From: Prostheceraeus crozeri | Lineage: Eukaryota > Platyhelminthes > Polycladida > Euryleptidae | Reading direction: 5' to 3' | DNA length: 64,000 nucleotides | Assembly (NCBI GenBank): GCA_907163375.1 | Contig: CAJQUW010007491.1 | Location: forward strand, 62,001-126,000 | Translations under genes and position numbers: made by a program | The notes under the pieces: generated by a model | What the model was told of the DNA's origin: nothing | What the model saw: only the letters and a program-made list of their open reading frames with translations | Database searches by the model: none | Shown: positions 43,211-56,055 of the stretch, one piece after another | How the letters are laid out: each line of letters opens with the position of its first letter | Position numbering within the stretch: the stretch's first letter is position 1

Positions 43211-43744
43211 ATTATTAGTCACATGATATATTTTAAAAACCTGAAAGATGGATAAAATTCATGAATTTGAAATTCTCAACTTTTATGATTTTTGGTGTCC
43301 TTGAACGGTCATGATTTAAGCAATGAAAATTGTAATTCTCAAATTTTGAGATTCTTAACTTTTATGATTTTTTCGGTGTCCTTGAACGGTCATGATTTTC
43401 AAAGTAAAAAAATGATCTTAATCTCAAATTTGAGATTCTTAACTTTTATGATTTTCGGTGTCCTGGAACGGTCATGATTTTGGGGGTGAAAATTGTAATT
43501 CTCAAATTTGAGATTTTGAAAAATTTGAAAATTGGGTATTTTAAAAAACGCCCAAATTCATGAATTTATGTCGTTTTTAAAAATGTCATTTTTTGAAAAA
43601 ATGGTACTTTTTGAATGGACTAAATTCATGTATTTAGGTCTTAAAAACCTGAAAAAAGGACTAAATTCATGAATTTATGTCGTTTTTAAAGATACTATTT
43701 TTTTGAATTTTATGGTGTCCTGGAACGGTCTTTTGCCCATTACC
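43200..43744 (-). repeat. Right terminal inverted repeat, copy A
   Basis: Inverse of 24125-24668, ending GCCCATTAC. The P1 polymerase sequence resumes after it (CTTCTGATTT) for about 30 bp and is then cut by the gap. Confidence 0.85.
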
Positions 43745-43783
43745 TTCATTCCTTCTGATTTTTGTAAAAGTAAAGGATGAACT

Positions 43784-43883
43784 NNNNNNNNNNNNNNNNN
43801 NNNNNNNNNNNNNNNNNNNNNNNNNNNNNNNNNNNNNNNNNNNNNNNNNNNNNNNNNNNNNNNNNNNNNNNNNNNNNNNNNNN
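43784..43883. other. Assembly gap of exactly 100 N
   Basis: A fixed-size run of N, the usual mark of a join of unknown length. It separates the two copies of the nested Polinton. Confidence 0.95.
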
Positions 43884-43884
43884 C

Positions 43885-44460
43885 AGTAATGGGAATAAGA
43901 CGTTCCAGGACACCATAAAATTCAAAAAAAAGTATCTTAAAAACGACATAAATTCATGAATTTTAGTCCTTTTTTTTTCAGGTTTTTAAGACCCTAAATA
44001 CATGAATTTAGTCCATTCAAAAGAACCATTTTTACAAAAAATGACATTTTTTTTTTTTTTTTTAAAAACGACATAAATCATGAATTTGGGCCGATTTTTT
44101 AAAAATACCACAATTTTTCAAATTTTTCACAAAATCTTCAAATTTGAGTTTTTAAATTTTCGGGCGAAGCCCATAAATCCATGACCGTTCCAGGACACCG
44201 AAAATCTTAAAAGATTAAGAATCTCCTATTTTGAGGATTAAGATCATTTTTTTACTTTGAAATTCATGAAAGTTTCAAGGGTCAACCGTAAACAATCATA
44301 AAAGTTTAGAATCTCAAATTTTTGAGAATTAAATTTTATTTTGCTTAAATCATGGACCGTTCAAGGTACACTCAAGAATCCATGAAAATGTTGAGGAATT
44401 TCAAATTCATAATTTTATATCCATCTTTTCAGGTTTTTAAAAATATATCATGTGTCTAAT
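43885..44460 (+). repeat. Left terminal inverted repeat, copy B
   Basis: Matches 24125-24668 with many small length differences, which I attribute to sequence quality beside the gap. Confidence 0.8.
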
Positions 44461-44807
44461 TATATTTCTTTAAGATTGTAACACAATCTCTCACATCATA
44501 TGCAATGTTATTGTTAACTGCTTTGCTAACTCAGATTTCACAATCAATCTGTAGAGAACATCTGCTTCTCGCATTTTATGAATAAAAGGGCACTTTTCAA
44601 GTGTAAAGAGCTGTGGAACCTCCAACTCAATTCATTTGAAAGGAAACAATGTATGTAAGAACAATACAGCTGCTTATACCCCACTTATTGGTATTTGTAA
44701 AGACGTGGACATATAATTGCAGCATGGGTAGGAATAGGGTAAGACTTCATTGTACAATTCCATTAATCTGATAACCTAGTGACTGTCTTTTCTTTCCTTA
44801 TTGCAAA

Positions 44808-45250
44808 ATGCCTAAATTCGTACTCGCCGCAGAAGCATTTTTTTTTTCGTTTTTACAATGCCGATTTTACTAAACTTATATTAAAGAAGAGCACAAGGAT
44901 AACTGCGAATAAATACTTTGAAGAGTGGAAGTTAGTAAATTTCAATCGAGGAAAGAAAGAACAAATTGGATCTCTCAAAAACAAGTGGAGGATATTACTC
45001 GTAAAAATAGTAACAGTATCTTAACATCTACTACAATTCCGCAGTTCAATGTTACAAAAGAACATTTCAGTACCATCGAAAGATAGTGCTTCTATGATTT
45101 CAACAACTGATTGCAAGTGATAAAGTGCACCATCGGAGTCGTTGCTGAGTAAGTTGCAGCTTATCAAGGTATATGGAGTTGTAAAATGAATTCTGGAATT
45201 GAGTGACAATAAAAAAAAAACAGATTTGTGGGTAAACTTGGAACTATTTA
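44808..45250 (+). pseudogene. Unknown protein next to the left TIR, copy B
   Basis: Counterpart of 24967-25377; broken in this poor-quality stretch. Confidence 0.55.
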
Positions 45251-45564
45251 GATTTTCCTTATAAACGTAAGTTATTGTTATTTCTTGATGAAACTTATCT
45301 AGATCTACATTTCTAACCACACGTATTAATTTTTAAATTCATCTCAAATGCCCATATAGTTTTGTTAGGAAAAACAATTTTAAAGAAATCAAAATTTATA
45401 TAGAAAAATTGAATCAACCGACAACTATAGAATAAATGAGGTTTGGTTCCCAAGATGAAATGAACATTAACTGTGTTGTTTCACTTTTTAAGATATGTGC
45501 AATGTACATGCATATTTGATGTATACATATTTATGAAAGACTTATTTATAAGTAGTTAAACACA

Positions 45565-46090
45565 TTCTTGGATTATTTTGAAATGTAATTAAATTTCCTT
45601 TTGTTCTTCAGTCTGACTACCTATGAGACTGGCTATTGTATAGATCTATATTTCAGTATGTAACATAATCTTTGATATTTAAGAATGATTCATGGAAACT
45701 TAGTAGTATTGCATTTTGGATTATTTGAAATGTAATTAAATTTCCTTTTTTTTGTTCTCCAGTCTACTACCATGAGACTGCTATTGTACAGATCTATATT
45801 TCAGTATGTAACATAATCTTTGATATTTAAGAATGATTCATGGAACTTAGTAGTATTGCATTTTGGATTATTTTGAAATGTAATTGAAATTTTCTTTTGT
45901 TCTCCAGTCTCATGGTAGTAGACTGCTATTGTATAGATCTATATTTCAGTGCATATGTAACATAATGTTTGGTATTTAAGAATGATTCATGGAACTTAAA
46001 AGTAATTGCATGTTTGGATTTATTTTGAAATGTAATTAAAAATTTCCTTTTGTGTTCTCCTGTCTACTGAAAGTAGACTGACATTGTACA
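45565..46090 (+). repeat. 144-bp tandem repeat, copy B
   Basis: Counterpart of 25671-26170 with the same unit order, including the unit whose hairpin loop is inverted (near 45905-45925). Confidence 0.8.
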
Positions 46091-46216
46091 ATTGTGTGTG
46101 ATAAGATTAATTGTTGTATTATTATATTTGATGCAAAATACACTGCCGTTGTTTTCATTTTCCTGTACAAGAAGTAGACAATTATTACAGTTATTGGAAA
46201 TTTATTTCATTTAAAA

Positions 46217-46350
46217 TGAATGATGAAAATCCGACAGTTATACTGAGTAATATAGGTGATATATTACCTCAGGTTAATAACATGACTGAGTTCTTAGAAA
46301 TATACGACAAACAATAACAACTAGTATTTCGATTTAAATAGCAATTTCAG
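46217..46350 (+). pseudogene. Protease 5' fragment, copy B
   Basis: Counterpart of 26299-26430, starting MNDENPTVILSNIG. Confidence 0.5.
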
Positions 46351-46396
46351 GAAGATTGTTTTTCAAAATATTTATTTCAAAATATTTCTTTAAAAA

Positions 46397-47052
46397 ATGG
46401 AAGAAACAAAAGTGGATGAAACAAAAGTGGAAGAAACCGCAAGAATATATCCTTCGTTATCATATGAACGTAGTTCTACTTTAATGGACATTGAAAAGAT
46501 TAACATTGAAAAAAATTGAACATTGAAAACACAAAGATAGAGTACGCTATATGAAAGATAAGGAATCTCAATTATTATTAAGATTAGAGCATTATAAAAA
46601 ATTAAGAAAGAGATGGACTAAAGTTAAGAATGTAACACAAGGAATTGGCATATTCTTAACAATAAGTTTAGGTGCTTTAACAATTGTTATATCTTCTGGT
46701 GTTTTAGTAATTCCAGTAGTTGCTACAGCTTTAACAGGTACGGGCGTTTTTGCAACTTCACTTGTTACAATGTTAGATAAATCTTTAATAACTAAGAAAC
46801 GAAAATCATTAAAAACTAAGCATTTACATATTAAATAAGTCTATGATAAACTACATTACTACTTTCAAAGAGTATGTGATGATAATGTTATTACGTTATA
46901 TTAGATTAAAATATTTGATCAAATAGCTAATAAAGCTAATAAAACGCCATTTCATTTAAAGTCCGAAAAAGTTGATGATAAGAATAAACAGGATGGCAAA
47001 ATTTCTAGTGATGGCAAAATTTCTAATGAAGAAAATGACAAAATTTTTTTAG
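46397..47052 (+). pseudogene. Polinton membrane protein, copy B
   Basis: Counterpart of 26475-27113. It differs by one extra short in-phase repeat near the N-terminus (KVDETKVEET). Broken, few breaks. Confidence 0.6.
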
Positions 47053-47229
47053 AAGAGCTAAAAACTTTAAGCGAAAATTTAAGCAAAACTTTATTAAACA
47101 AAACTTAAAACGAGAAAACTTAAAGCGAAAAGATGTCAAACAACAAAGCAATAAAAAAATAATTTGTTCAGTAAAATGTTTTTGCTGTATTCCAATGTTA
47201 CCACAAAATTCAAATATTATATTTTAAAA

Positions 47230-48050
47230 ATGGATAAAATTAAAGCTGATAATTTTAAAAGAATAAAACAATTAGAAGAGTTAATAAAACAAAGAAATAT
47301 TATGAAAGAAAATCATCTTCAACATAGAATGATAAAAGCTGGTATTCAATCTGATATGTTTGAACAAATGCAGCAAACCGAGCAATTAAAAACTGATTTT
47401 GAGAATACTATGAAACCATTTTTAACTCTTGAAAAAGAAAGTACAAATAATGATAAACAAATTGATATAACAGATCCAGAGCACAAAACTATATTAGATG
47501 ACTATGGATTACTAGAATCAAACATTAATAAGAAATTACCAAAATCTATGCAATTTGAACATTCTATTTCATTTATAGATGGAAAAACAATACCTAGATT
47601 TTATCTCGGACAAAAAGAAATATTTCCACAACCTTTTCGAGGTATAATTTTTTCACCAGATAAATCTCCTTTTAATTTAGATAGAAATTTTGTTAATCTT
47701 TTAAGAGGAGCAGATTTAAATAATTATGCTGTAGAAGATCTCATAAAATATAAAGCTATGTTATACAGAGTTTTTGCAGTAAAATCTCTTAGACGTTATA
47801 AACAATTAGAAAATTTATTATCAACGGGAGTTAAAGTAGGGAAAGGTTTATCTGAAAAACAGAAAACTGAAACAACTGTATTTTTACCAGATGATCCACA
47901 AGAATTACTAAATAGATTAAATATTTTAATATCTGCAATAAAAGAAGGACATAATTCTAGTTTCAATGAAATTCATGCTATATGAAAAGACTGTTAGAAA
48001 AGAAGATTCTAAATGAAGAGGATTATAAAAGTATAACCGGACATCTCTGA
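47230..48050 (+). pseudogene. Conserved Polinton protein of unknown function, copy B
   Basis: Counterpart of 27276-28098; most of the frame is open for 250 residues. The C-terminal part reads LENLLSTGVKVGKGLSEKQK then TVFLPDDPQELLNRLNILIS, a charged helical tail. Confidence 0.55.
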
Positions 48051-48156
48051 TGTCCTCCAGGGCTTCGCCCGTAGCTGAAATATGTTGTTGTTTTTAATTT
48101 TTTATAAAAAAAAATATTTCATAAAAAAATATTTATTTAATTTTTTTAGTTTAAAA

Positions 48157-48947
48157 ATGTGTTCAGCAGATTTAGACAAAATTAATAATCATTTAGAAAA
48201 TTTGACAGAGATTTTGGGTTCATCAAAATTTAGTACGACGTTAAAAATTATAACAACTACTTCATCACACACTTGTAATTTAGAACCCATTCTACATTTG
48301 GAACAAAATAAAAATTATCAAATTGCATTGACTAGTTTCTCTACATTTAACACTATTCAAAACGTTATCAAAGATGTGAATGATCAATTTAGATATTCTA
48401 CTGATAAAGGCAAAACATGGAAAATACTAACTTTTCTTCCTGGTTCTTACGAAGTTGAAACAATATCAAATGAAATTAAGAGACATTTAGGTATATCATT
48501 TAAAGATAAGAAACAATTACATTTTGCAGTTGAACCGGCAGTTAATAAATTTTCTCTTACTTTAGACGAAAATCATCAAGTTGATTTTAATCATGATAGA
48601 TCATTGTCAAAGCTATTAGGATTTAATAAACAAACCTATAGTCAAGGTTATCATTTAGGTGAGAAGATTCCAAAAATAACTGAAATAAATTCAATTGTTG
48701 TACATTGTGACATTATTGAAGGAGGATATATAAATGGTAAATTATCAAATTTAATATTCAGTTTTCAGCTTTTACTGTACCCATTGGTTATAGATTAAAT
48801 GTAATTCCACAAAAATTAATATATTTTCCTATTACAAGAAAAACTATTAACAACATTGGCATTAGAATCACTGATGAAAAAGGACAAGAAATAAATTTTG
48901 GAGGTGAAGAGATTATGATAGATCTTTTGGTTCGGAGGTATAACCTC
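48157..48947 (+). pseudogene. Minor capsid (penton-like) protein, copy B
   Basis: Counterpart of 28204-28992, nearly identical. Broken, few breaks. Followed by the same three GC-rich hairpins (48934-48992). Confidence 0.65.
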
Positions 48948-49071
48948 CCGTTCGGGAGGTATAAACTCCCGTTCGGGAGGTATAAACTCCCACGCGAAGC
49001 TAGAGAAGTTTAATTTTCTTCTTCTTCTTTAAAAACAAAAATAAAATAAAAATAAATTTTTTTATTAAAAA

Positions 49072-49839
49072 ATGAGTGAACTACCTCCATTAAATAAAAA
49101 AAAACTTAAATTTAATCATCATCCAAATTTATCTAATAAAGTTTTGTCAGTTATTTGTGGAAGATCAGGTTGTGGAAAAACGTATCTATTGTTTAAAATT
49201 TTAACGACTCCAAATTTTTTGGATTATAACAATCTTATAATTTATACAACAACGGCAGAACAACCCGTCTATCAATTTTTAAAATATGGATTTGAAAATA
49301 ATCTTAAAAAAACAGCAATTGCTTCATTATTCAAAGAATATGAAAAATCTGAAGATGAAGAAGAAATAAGTTCGTGGTGTGAAGAAGCAGCAAAAAATAA
49401 TCAGTTAGTAGAATCTAATAAAAATAACCATATAAAGATACAATTAATAGATGATAGTGGTAATATGCAAGATCCCTAGTAAACTAGATAAAACAATGAA
49501 ACATTGTGTAATTTTTGATGATTGTGTTAATGATAGAAATCAGTCAGTTCAGAGAAATTATTTCACAAGAGGTAGACATAATAACTGTAGGTATTTTATT
49601 TAACACAAAGTATGTATTCATTAGACGGAAGTGTTATTAGAAAGAATGCAAATATATTTATACTATTTGAAATAAATGCAAGAAACTTAAGTGATTTGTT
49701 AAGAGATTTATGCGTAAGAAATAAAGATGAATTTAAACAATCGTGTAACAATGCTTGGTCAAAAGATTATGGCTTCATTACAATTAATATTGATAAAAAA
49801 ATTCATGAAAGAGTTATCGAAAATATTTTCGCGGAGTGA
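49072..49839 (+). pseudogene. Genome-packaging ATPase, copy B
   Basis: Starts MSELPPLNKKKLKFNHHPNL; Walker A is GRSGCGKT at residues 30-37, Walker B is VIFDDCVND, with the same downstream LTQSMYSLDG block as copy A. Broken, few breaks. Confidence 0.8.
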
Positions 49840-51390
49840 TAAAAATATACAAATATAGTGTTACAATATTTTTTTTTATTTTATATATATATCAAATTTG
49901 TCTATCTTAGAAATTAGAAAATTAAGAAGGTTCAGTAGTTATTCCATCAGGTAAAATTTTTCTTTTATCATCAAATGGATCTAATGCTAATTTATGTTCT
50001 TCTTTTAAATACATGTTATGTTTTTTTGAATTAAGTCTATAATTACATGCTGTTTTTATTTCATTATTAAATAATACATTTTTATAATCTTGAAATGTTA
50101 TTTGATTAGCCACTGATGCCTTTGAAATTCCTTTTAATGTTTTATGTTTTTTAATATTATTAGTTGTATCATAACAGTAACATTTAGATTTTAAAAATAT
50201 AGCTTCTGTTATGAAATCTTCATTTCCTTCTAATTCATCTTTTACTTTACATAAATCAGAAGGATGAATGATATCTTTTATTTTATCTATTTCTTCATCA
50301 AGTGTAGAATTATACGGTATTGTTAATTCTAAGAAAACAGAATCGGTATCTGTAAAGTGTAATTTATAGTTTTTGCCATAAGCAGGTGCTAAATAATCAT
50401 ATATAAATCTATACATAAATAGTTTAGCTAATTCTAATATAGTGAAACCAATAAAATTAAACTTATCATGTTTTACGCTAATTCGACGTAAATGTACAGC
50501 ACATAGTTCATCACTAAATCTAGTAGTTCTTTTATATGTAGGTTTCCTTGTTAAATTTTTAAACCTATCTTTATCATAAATTATTTCAATATTTTGTCTA
50601 TTACGCACATTTTCTAAAGTCTTACCATAAAATGCATTATTCATTAATTTGAAGAACACGTTTCCAAAATCATCTTTATTTCTTTTAGCTATTTTACGTT
50701 TTTCAATATTGAACTCTATATAATTTTTTAACCACCTAGATTTTCTATACTCTAGTTTTCGATGTATTTTGGTGAGAATCATTCCATGATCTAAATACCA
50801 ATCTAGCATTCTTCCTTCAACAACATACTTTCCTTTATTGCTTTGTGTTAACATAAGTTTTTTTGTTGGTCTATATTTCTTAGGAATTAAAGATTTTTGA
50901 TAATCTGAAAAATCTTCTATATTAGGAATTTTGTTTTCGGGACAGAAAGGAAAATATTTTGTTTTATCTTTTATATAATCAGGGTATACTAAATCAACTT
51001 CATATACATAACCAAAATTATTTTCACCATCATATGTTCTTTGATAATCTAGATTATTACACCATGACATTTCACCTGTTGGTAATTCTTGTATCATGCA
51101 AGAAGAATATAAGCTATTAAAATCATAATATAACAAATAGTTTTCTCTCATGAATTCATCAATTGCTTTTTCACGTTCTACTCCTTCTCGTTTCGTTCGA
51201 AAAATTTCTAATATTTTTTCTTTTTCTTCTGGAGATAAAGGTTTCATTATTCCATATTCTTGTGGATTTACTTTCTTATTATAACATTTAACATATCTAT
51301 TACCTAAAACTGATGAAACTCCACCTCTATTCCAGATTCAAAAAATAATAATTTATCATATGTATTTTCTTTATAATGTTTAAGTTTAAC

Positions 51391-51417
51391 GGACTTTGTC
51401 CTAGAGCCATCGGCTTG
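51391..51417 (-). repeat. 27-bp double hairpin in polymerase (site 3)
   Basis: Core with stems AGCC-GAT-GGCT and GGAC-AAA-GTCC, flanked by AAC on both sides (GTT on the coding strand). Encodes QADGSRTKS. Copy A: 31441-31467. P1 has the empty site with one GTT at 23002-23004, between KHTN and VKLKYYKE. Confidence 0.85.
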
Positions 51418-52137
51418 AACACCAGTATGTTTTAATCCTGCTAGCCATGTTAAACCTGGTGTAGAATAACAATAACATGGATCTATTCCGTAATATTCTA
51501 AACACATATCACGAAAGTTTTCAAAAAGATCAGCTAGTATTAATACATCTATCTGTAGATATTTCATTGTATAATCATACATTGTTTTACAATTTAACTC
51601 TCTCCAATTTTTTTCAGCTTCTGCATAGTCTTCGTCAGATAATTTTGATTGTTTTAATGTTGATTTAAATTTATTTATTGGTAGAAGTTGTTCTTCTTCC
51701 ATAATTTTATTCACAGAATTAAAATCAGTCTTCGACTGTGAACCACAGGTTTTATCTCCAGTTATATACTCATACGGAAATATTCCTTTTAAAGGTTTTA
51801 AATTATATTTATTTAATATTTTACATTGTTCAGATTTCAAAGTTTTTCCCATAACATCTAATGAATAAGGAGTAAAAAATCTAAATGCATCTAAAATTCT
51901 AATGCAACCTAATTGCATTGAAAAATATTCTTCTTCTGTTTTACATAGTACATTTATTTGTTGTTGTTGTAATTTTTCAGATGAAAATAAATCTTTCATT
52001 ACTAGATGGAAATCATATTTAGAACCATTGTAGAAATATAGAGGAACAAAGTTATATTTAAATTTATTAGCATTAAGATTACAAGAATTATGTGCTGCAC
52101 CTCTATATAATCCATTTAGATGATCATGATCTTTTAC

Positions 52138-52170
52138 CTTGACGGCAGAGCCGTCGCTTCGCTTGTCAAG
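52138..52170 (-). repeat. GC-rich hairpin insertion in polymerase (site 2)
   Basis: GACGGC-AGA-GCCGTC stem inside an outer CTTGAC/GTCAAG pair; encodes LDKRSDGSAVK. P1 lacks it near 22308, where YCGKEFT runs directly to YKVEDHDH. Confidence 0.75.
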
Positions 52171-52521
52171 ATATCTACCTTTGCCATTTTTATAATTTTT
52201 TGTAAATTCTCTTCCACAGTAATAACATTTTGTTTCATTAATAAAATTTAATTTTTCTTTTTCTGTTAATGGCATCATTGGAATATTTGTTTCAAGCAAT
52301 TGTGAAAAACGTCCTTGTAATTCTTCTACTTTCTTTGTAAACATTTCTGAACTATCTCACCATAGTATTTTAAATATTCTGATTTAAATAATTCAGGATA
52401 ATTTGAATGAATGTACATTCCCCAACATAATGGTTTTTGTTCAAATAAATATTTTTCTTTACTTTGTTCAGCTGAACTTTTTCCAGGTGCACTTTTTTTC
52501 AGAATTATAATTTTCAGAATC

Positions 52522-52548
52522 GGGTGAAGCCCTGGAACTTTCCGTTCG
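52522..52548 (-). repeat. 27-bp double hairpin in polymerase (site 6)
   Basis: Encodes RTESSRASP directly after NMTQN. Stems slightly degraded. The matching P1 place, near 22040, lacks it. Confidence 0.75.
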
Positions 52549-54091
52549 ATTTTGTGTCATATTAACATTATATGCTTCAAAATCACAATAAATAGTAAAG
52601 GGTACTTTATTTTTAAAATACCATTTATTATATTCTAAATAATCATCTTTAGGAAAAGTATTTTGAACTGCTTCATTTTGTTGGCAATTCTCCAAATGTC
52701 TATTCATTTCTTCTAAAGTTCTAAAACTTGTCATACATTGAAGACAAGGAAAATTTTTATTATCTGAAGTTTTTGTAAATATAGAAACATCTTTACACAA
52801 TATAAAATGTCCCTGATAATATAATATATTCGCTTGTGCTGGTTGTTTTGACTGTTCTAGTTTTTCAAATTTATCTTGATATATTTCATGTGTTTCATTA
52901 ATTTCTTTTGTAATATTAAATGTATTTTGATGATAATTTTGATTTAATATTTGTAGCTGATAAATATATTCTTTATCATATTGTTCTTTATATTGTTCTG
53001 GAAATTTTTTTAAACATTCATTTAATCGGAGCGAAGCTCCTCTGGCTTTAGCGATTCTTTATTTTCTTCATTATTTAATTCTTTATTATTTTCTTCATTT
53101 AATTTTTGAATTGTTTCTATCTCATTTTGATATTTATGGTGATATTCTTGTAGCAACATTTTTATTTGTTGTTGATAATCTATTTTACATTTTTGTAAAC
53201 TTTTATTTAAATTTTCTAATTTTTGTTGATATTCTGAAGATAAAGATGAATATTTGTAATTATAATCATCAGTACGTCCTTTATAATTATTATGATTAAT
53301 CATTATTGGTGATAGTGTTTTAACAAGTTCAAATTTTTCAGTACATATTATATTTCCTTGGTAAAAAATATTATGATGCATGTAATTTCCTCTATCATTA
53401 TATACTATTTCTGATTGACATAAATTTTTATTATTCAAATAAAATTTTTTTGAATCTGAGTAAAGTGGAATAATTTTACCAATAGAAACATAATTCACAT
53501 TTAATTCAAAAACATTTACTTCAATTAAATTTTTATTCTTTTTATGAAACTTTATTAATCTATTATAATCATATGGAAATTCATCTAAGCCATCAGAAAG
53601 ATCAAATTCATTTATGTATTCTTCTTTATTATAATGACTTAGTCTTTCTTTATGATATTCTGCAGGATGTAAATGTGCTATAATACTCCACAGAAAACAA
53701 TAATCATCTTCATTTTTTATGTTGATTATTTGTGGTGAACTGAAAGGTAAGAAACATAACTACCACCAGTATTATTTTTATATTTATCAATTACTATTTT
53801 CTTAGATAGTATTTTAACAAATCTCCAACCAGATTCATGTAACTGGGCTTCAATTATACAATTTTCTAATTTAAGTATCATCGATTCAAATATGGGTTGT
53901 ATATCATTTACATTATGAATTTCTTGTGAATTTGTAAAATGTCCTTGTATTATTTCTTCAGGAATTCCATCAGGTCCATTTTTTGTATAAAGTACTTCTA
54001 CATTCATATAACATTTGAAAGATTTCTTAAATATATTATAAAAGTTGGTTAGAATATCAGAAAAAGTTTTATCGGTTTCATTATATTCAAC

Positions 54092-54118
54092 GGGCGAAGC
54101 CCTGGAACCTTCGGTTCG
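54092..54118 (-). repeat. 27-bp double hairpin in polymerase (site 1)
   Basis: Stems GAACC-GAA-GGTTC and GGGC-TTC-GCCC on the coding strand, with GTT immediately on both sides. Encodes RTEGSRASP. Copy A: 34134-34160. P1 has the empty site, one GTT at 20452-20454 between DGS and EHNETDETF. Confidence 0.9.
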
Positions 54119-54223
54119 AACCGATTCATTAAATAAATATTTTATATCTGTTACGGCTTCATCAAATTCATCTATTTCGTTAAATTCATCAGTATCGCTA
54201 AATAAATATCTTCCATCTGGTAC

Positions 54224-54250
54224 GGACGAAGCCCTAGAACCTTCGGTTTG
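54224..54250 (-). repeat. 27-bp double hairpin in polymerase (site 4)
   Basis: Encodes QTEGSRASS. Copy A: 34266-34292. P1 carries a diverged 27-bp copy at the same place (20341-20367, encoding EIEGSSTSP), so this insertion predates the split of the two lineages. Confidence 0.85.
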
Positions 54251-54672
54251 TATGGTCTCATCTTCACTAATAAAAACTTTTTTATATTCCGAATGTGAAT
54301 AATCATCAAACATTTTTTTAACTTTTATATCAGTAGGCAAATTTTCTAGATAGTTTTTATAACTATTTAATTTTAATATATTTCCTTCATCAACTCGTTC
54401 TACATTTTGTAAATGCAATTTACTATTTAAATGAGATTGATAACTTCTTTTTGTTTGCAACTTTTTTTACATAAGACACAATAAAACTTGGTATTTTCCA
54501 TTTTTTTTATTTTTTTAGAGAAAATTTAAGAAAAAAATTTGTGTTTTAATTTTAGATATAAACATTCTAATATCAAGGACTTGAGTGTTATTTTATATTA
54601 TTATATATTTCACGTTCTTTAGTTATTTTTTTCTTTATCACATTAAGTTTTATCATATTAAGTTTTATCATA

Positions 54673-55948
54673 TTAAGTTTCATCATATAATGTTTTATCA
54701 AAAGATAATTTAAATTTTTTTTCACTAACTATTGATTCTTCATCATCATCATCAATTGATTCTTCATCATCATCATAAATTACACTTTTTGGGATAGGAT
54801 GCCCTTCCATGATAGGATACCATTCTCTTATTGGAATATCTAATTCTAAATTACATCTTTTATCTGATAATAATATAATAGAGAAAAATATTGGTCTTTG
54901 ATCTCTTTTGGAAAATTTAATAACACCACCATAATTTGAATCACTTTTAGTTTTTGTTAAAGATGATAAAATTTTAAATTGCTTAGATGTAAATCCTAAT
55001 TTAAATTTTGTAGACCCCACACATAGTTGTCTAACAGTATCTTCAACTATGCCATCATTATTATTTTCAATTGTAAGAAAATGAAATTTAGATAAATTTT
55101 TATAATTACTAATATTTTTATAATCTTTTTTACCATTTACACCATTTTCAGATGTTTCTGAATCATCATCTATATTATCATAAGATTCTTTAAGATCGGG
55201 CAAAGCCCTAGAACCTTCGGTTCGTTTATTATGATTATGGTTATTGTTAATAGTATAAGGTGTAGTCCACATATAAATTTTCTCTTCTTGAGCTAAACCA
55301 TTTATATAAGATTTTAATAAATTAATATTTAAGTTGGAATATAATCCTATATACGTATCATCATCATATCTTTGGGGCATTTCTAATGTTTTTTGTTTAT
55401 AAATTGTGTCTCTATAATAAACTTGACATAATAATTCTTCATTATGTTTTTTACTCTCTATGTGAATGTTATATTGATTTTGTTCATCAACAAATAATCT
55501 TATTTTTTCTTTGGAAAAAGATTTTAATTTTTTAACTAATTCTTTAATATTGATATAATTAATAATTTTAGTTTCTATCCAATCAGTATTACTAATTGGT
55601 AACACTGCTCTAATAATCCATAAACATTATTATGACCTATTATAACCATATTTTCTTTATTTAATTCAACATAAGCTACATCATTATATTTACTTACAAT
55701 CTCCATAAATTTAATAAATGGATCCCCGGAAATAAACAATAATTAGTTTCTATAGAAGGTAAACCTTTAGTCTGTTCTCTAAATATTTCGGCTTGTAATT
55801 GAAATAAAATATTAACATCTATACATGGATTATTATTATTATTATTATTATTATCAAAACATTTATTTTCAAATCCCGTTGATCTCGTCGAATAAGAAGA
55901 ACAGGATGATGCGGGCGAATATAATTTTTTTAAATTTGGATTTTCCAT
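54673..55948 (-). pseudogene. Unknown acidic protein beside the polymerase, copy B
   Basis: Counterpart of 34715-35997, with the acidic tail DDDEESIDDDDEESI and the C-terminus FKLSFDKTLYDET. Few breaks. Confidence 0.5.
55198..55224 (-). repeat. 27-bp double hairpin in the acidic-protein gene (site 5)
   Basis: Encodes RTEGSRALP between NNHNHNK and DLKESYD. Copy A: 35239-35265. P1 has no such gene. Confidence 0.85.
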
Positions 55949-56055
55949 TTTTTTTATTTTTATTAAAAAAAATTTTATTTTTTTATTTTTATTAGAAAAA
56001 ATTTTATTTTTTTTATTTTTATTAGAAAAAGTTTTACTTTTTTATTGTTTTAAAA

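Larger units (their letters stand above)
24125..43744 (+). mobile_element. Younger Polinton, copy A, nested in P1 polymerase
   Basis: A 19.6-kb element with about 540-bp terminal inverted repeats that are essentially identical, so the insertion is recent. It carries membrane protein, penton, ATPase, polymerase, fibre-like, major capsid, pX-like, PLA2-integrase and protease parts. The first half looks largely whole with a few breaks; 36-42.5 kb shows dozens of small breaks, dense enough to suggest poor consensus sequence rather than age. It also contains an anomalous 0.8-kb block at 41434-42240. Confidence 0.9.
49922..54501 (-). pseudogene. Protein-primed DNA polymerase B, copy B
   Basis: Same layout as 29970-34543. 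The 441-codon C-terminal stretch (51247-49922) is uninterrupted and holds polymerase motifs A (YYDFNSLYSSC), B (MNNAFYGKTLENVRNR) and C (FTDTDSVFLE), ending with DGITTEPS. Broken, several breaks. It contains double-hairpin insertions at 51391, 52138, 52522, 54092 and 54224. Confidence 0.85.

Noticed and set aside
43746-43959. Open frames across the N run
   Set aside because: They consist mostly of undetermined bases.
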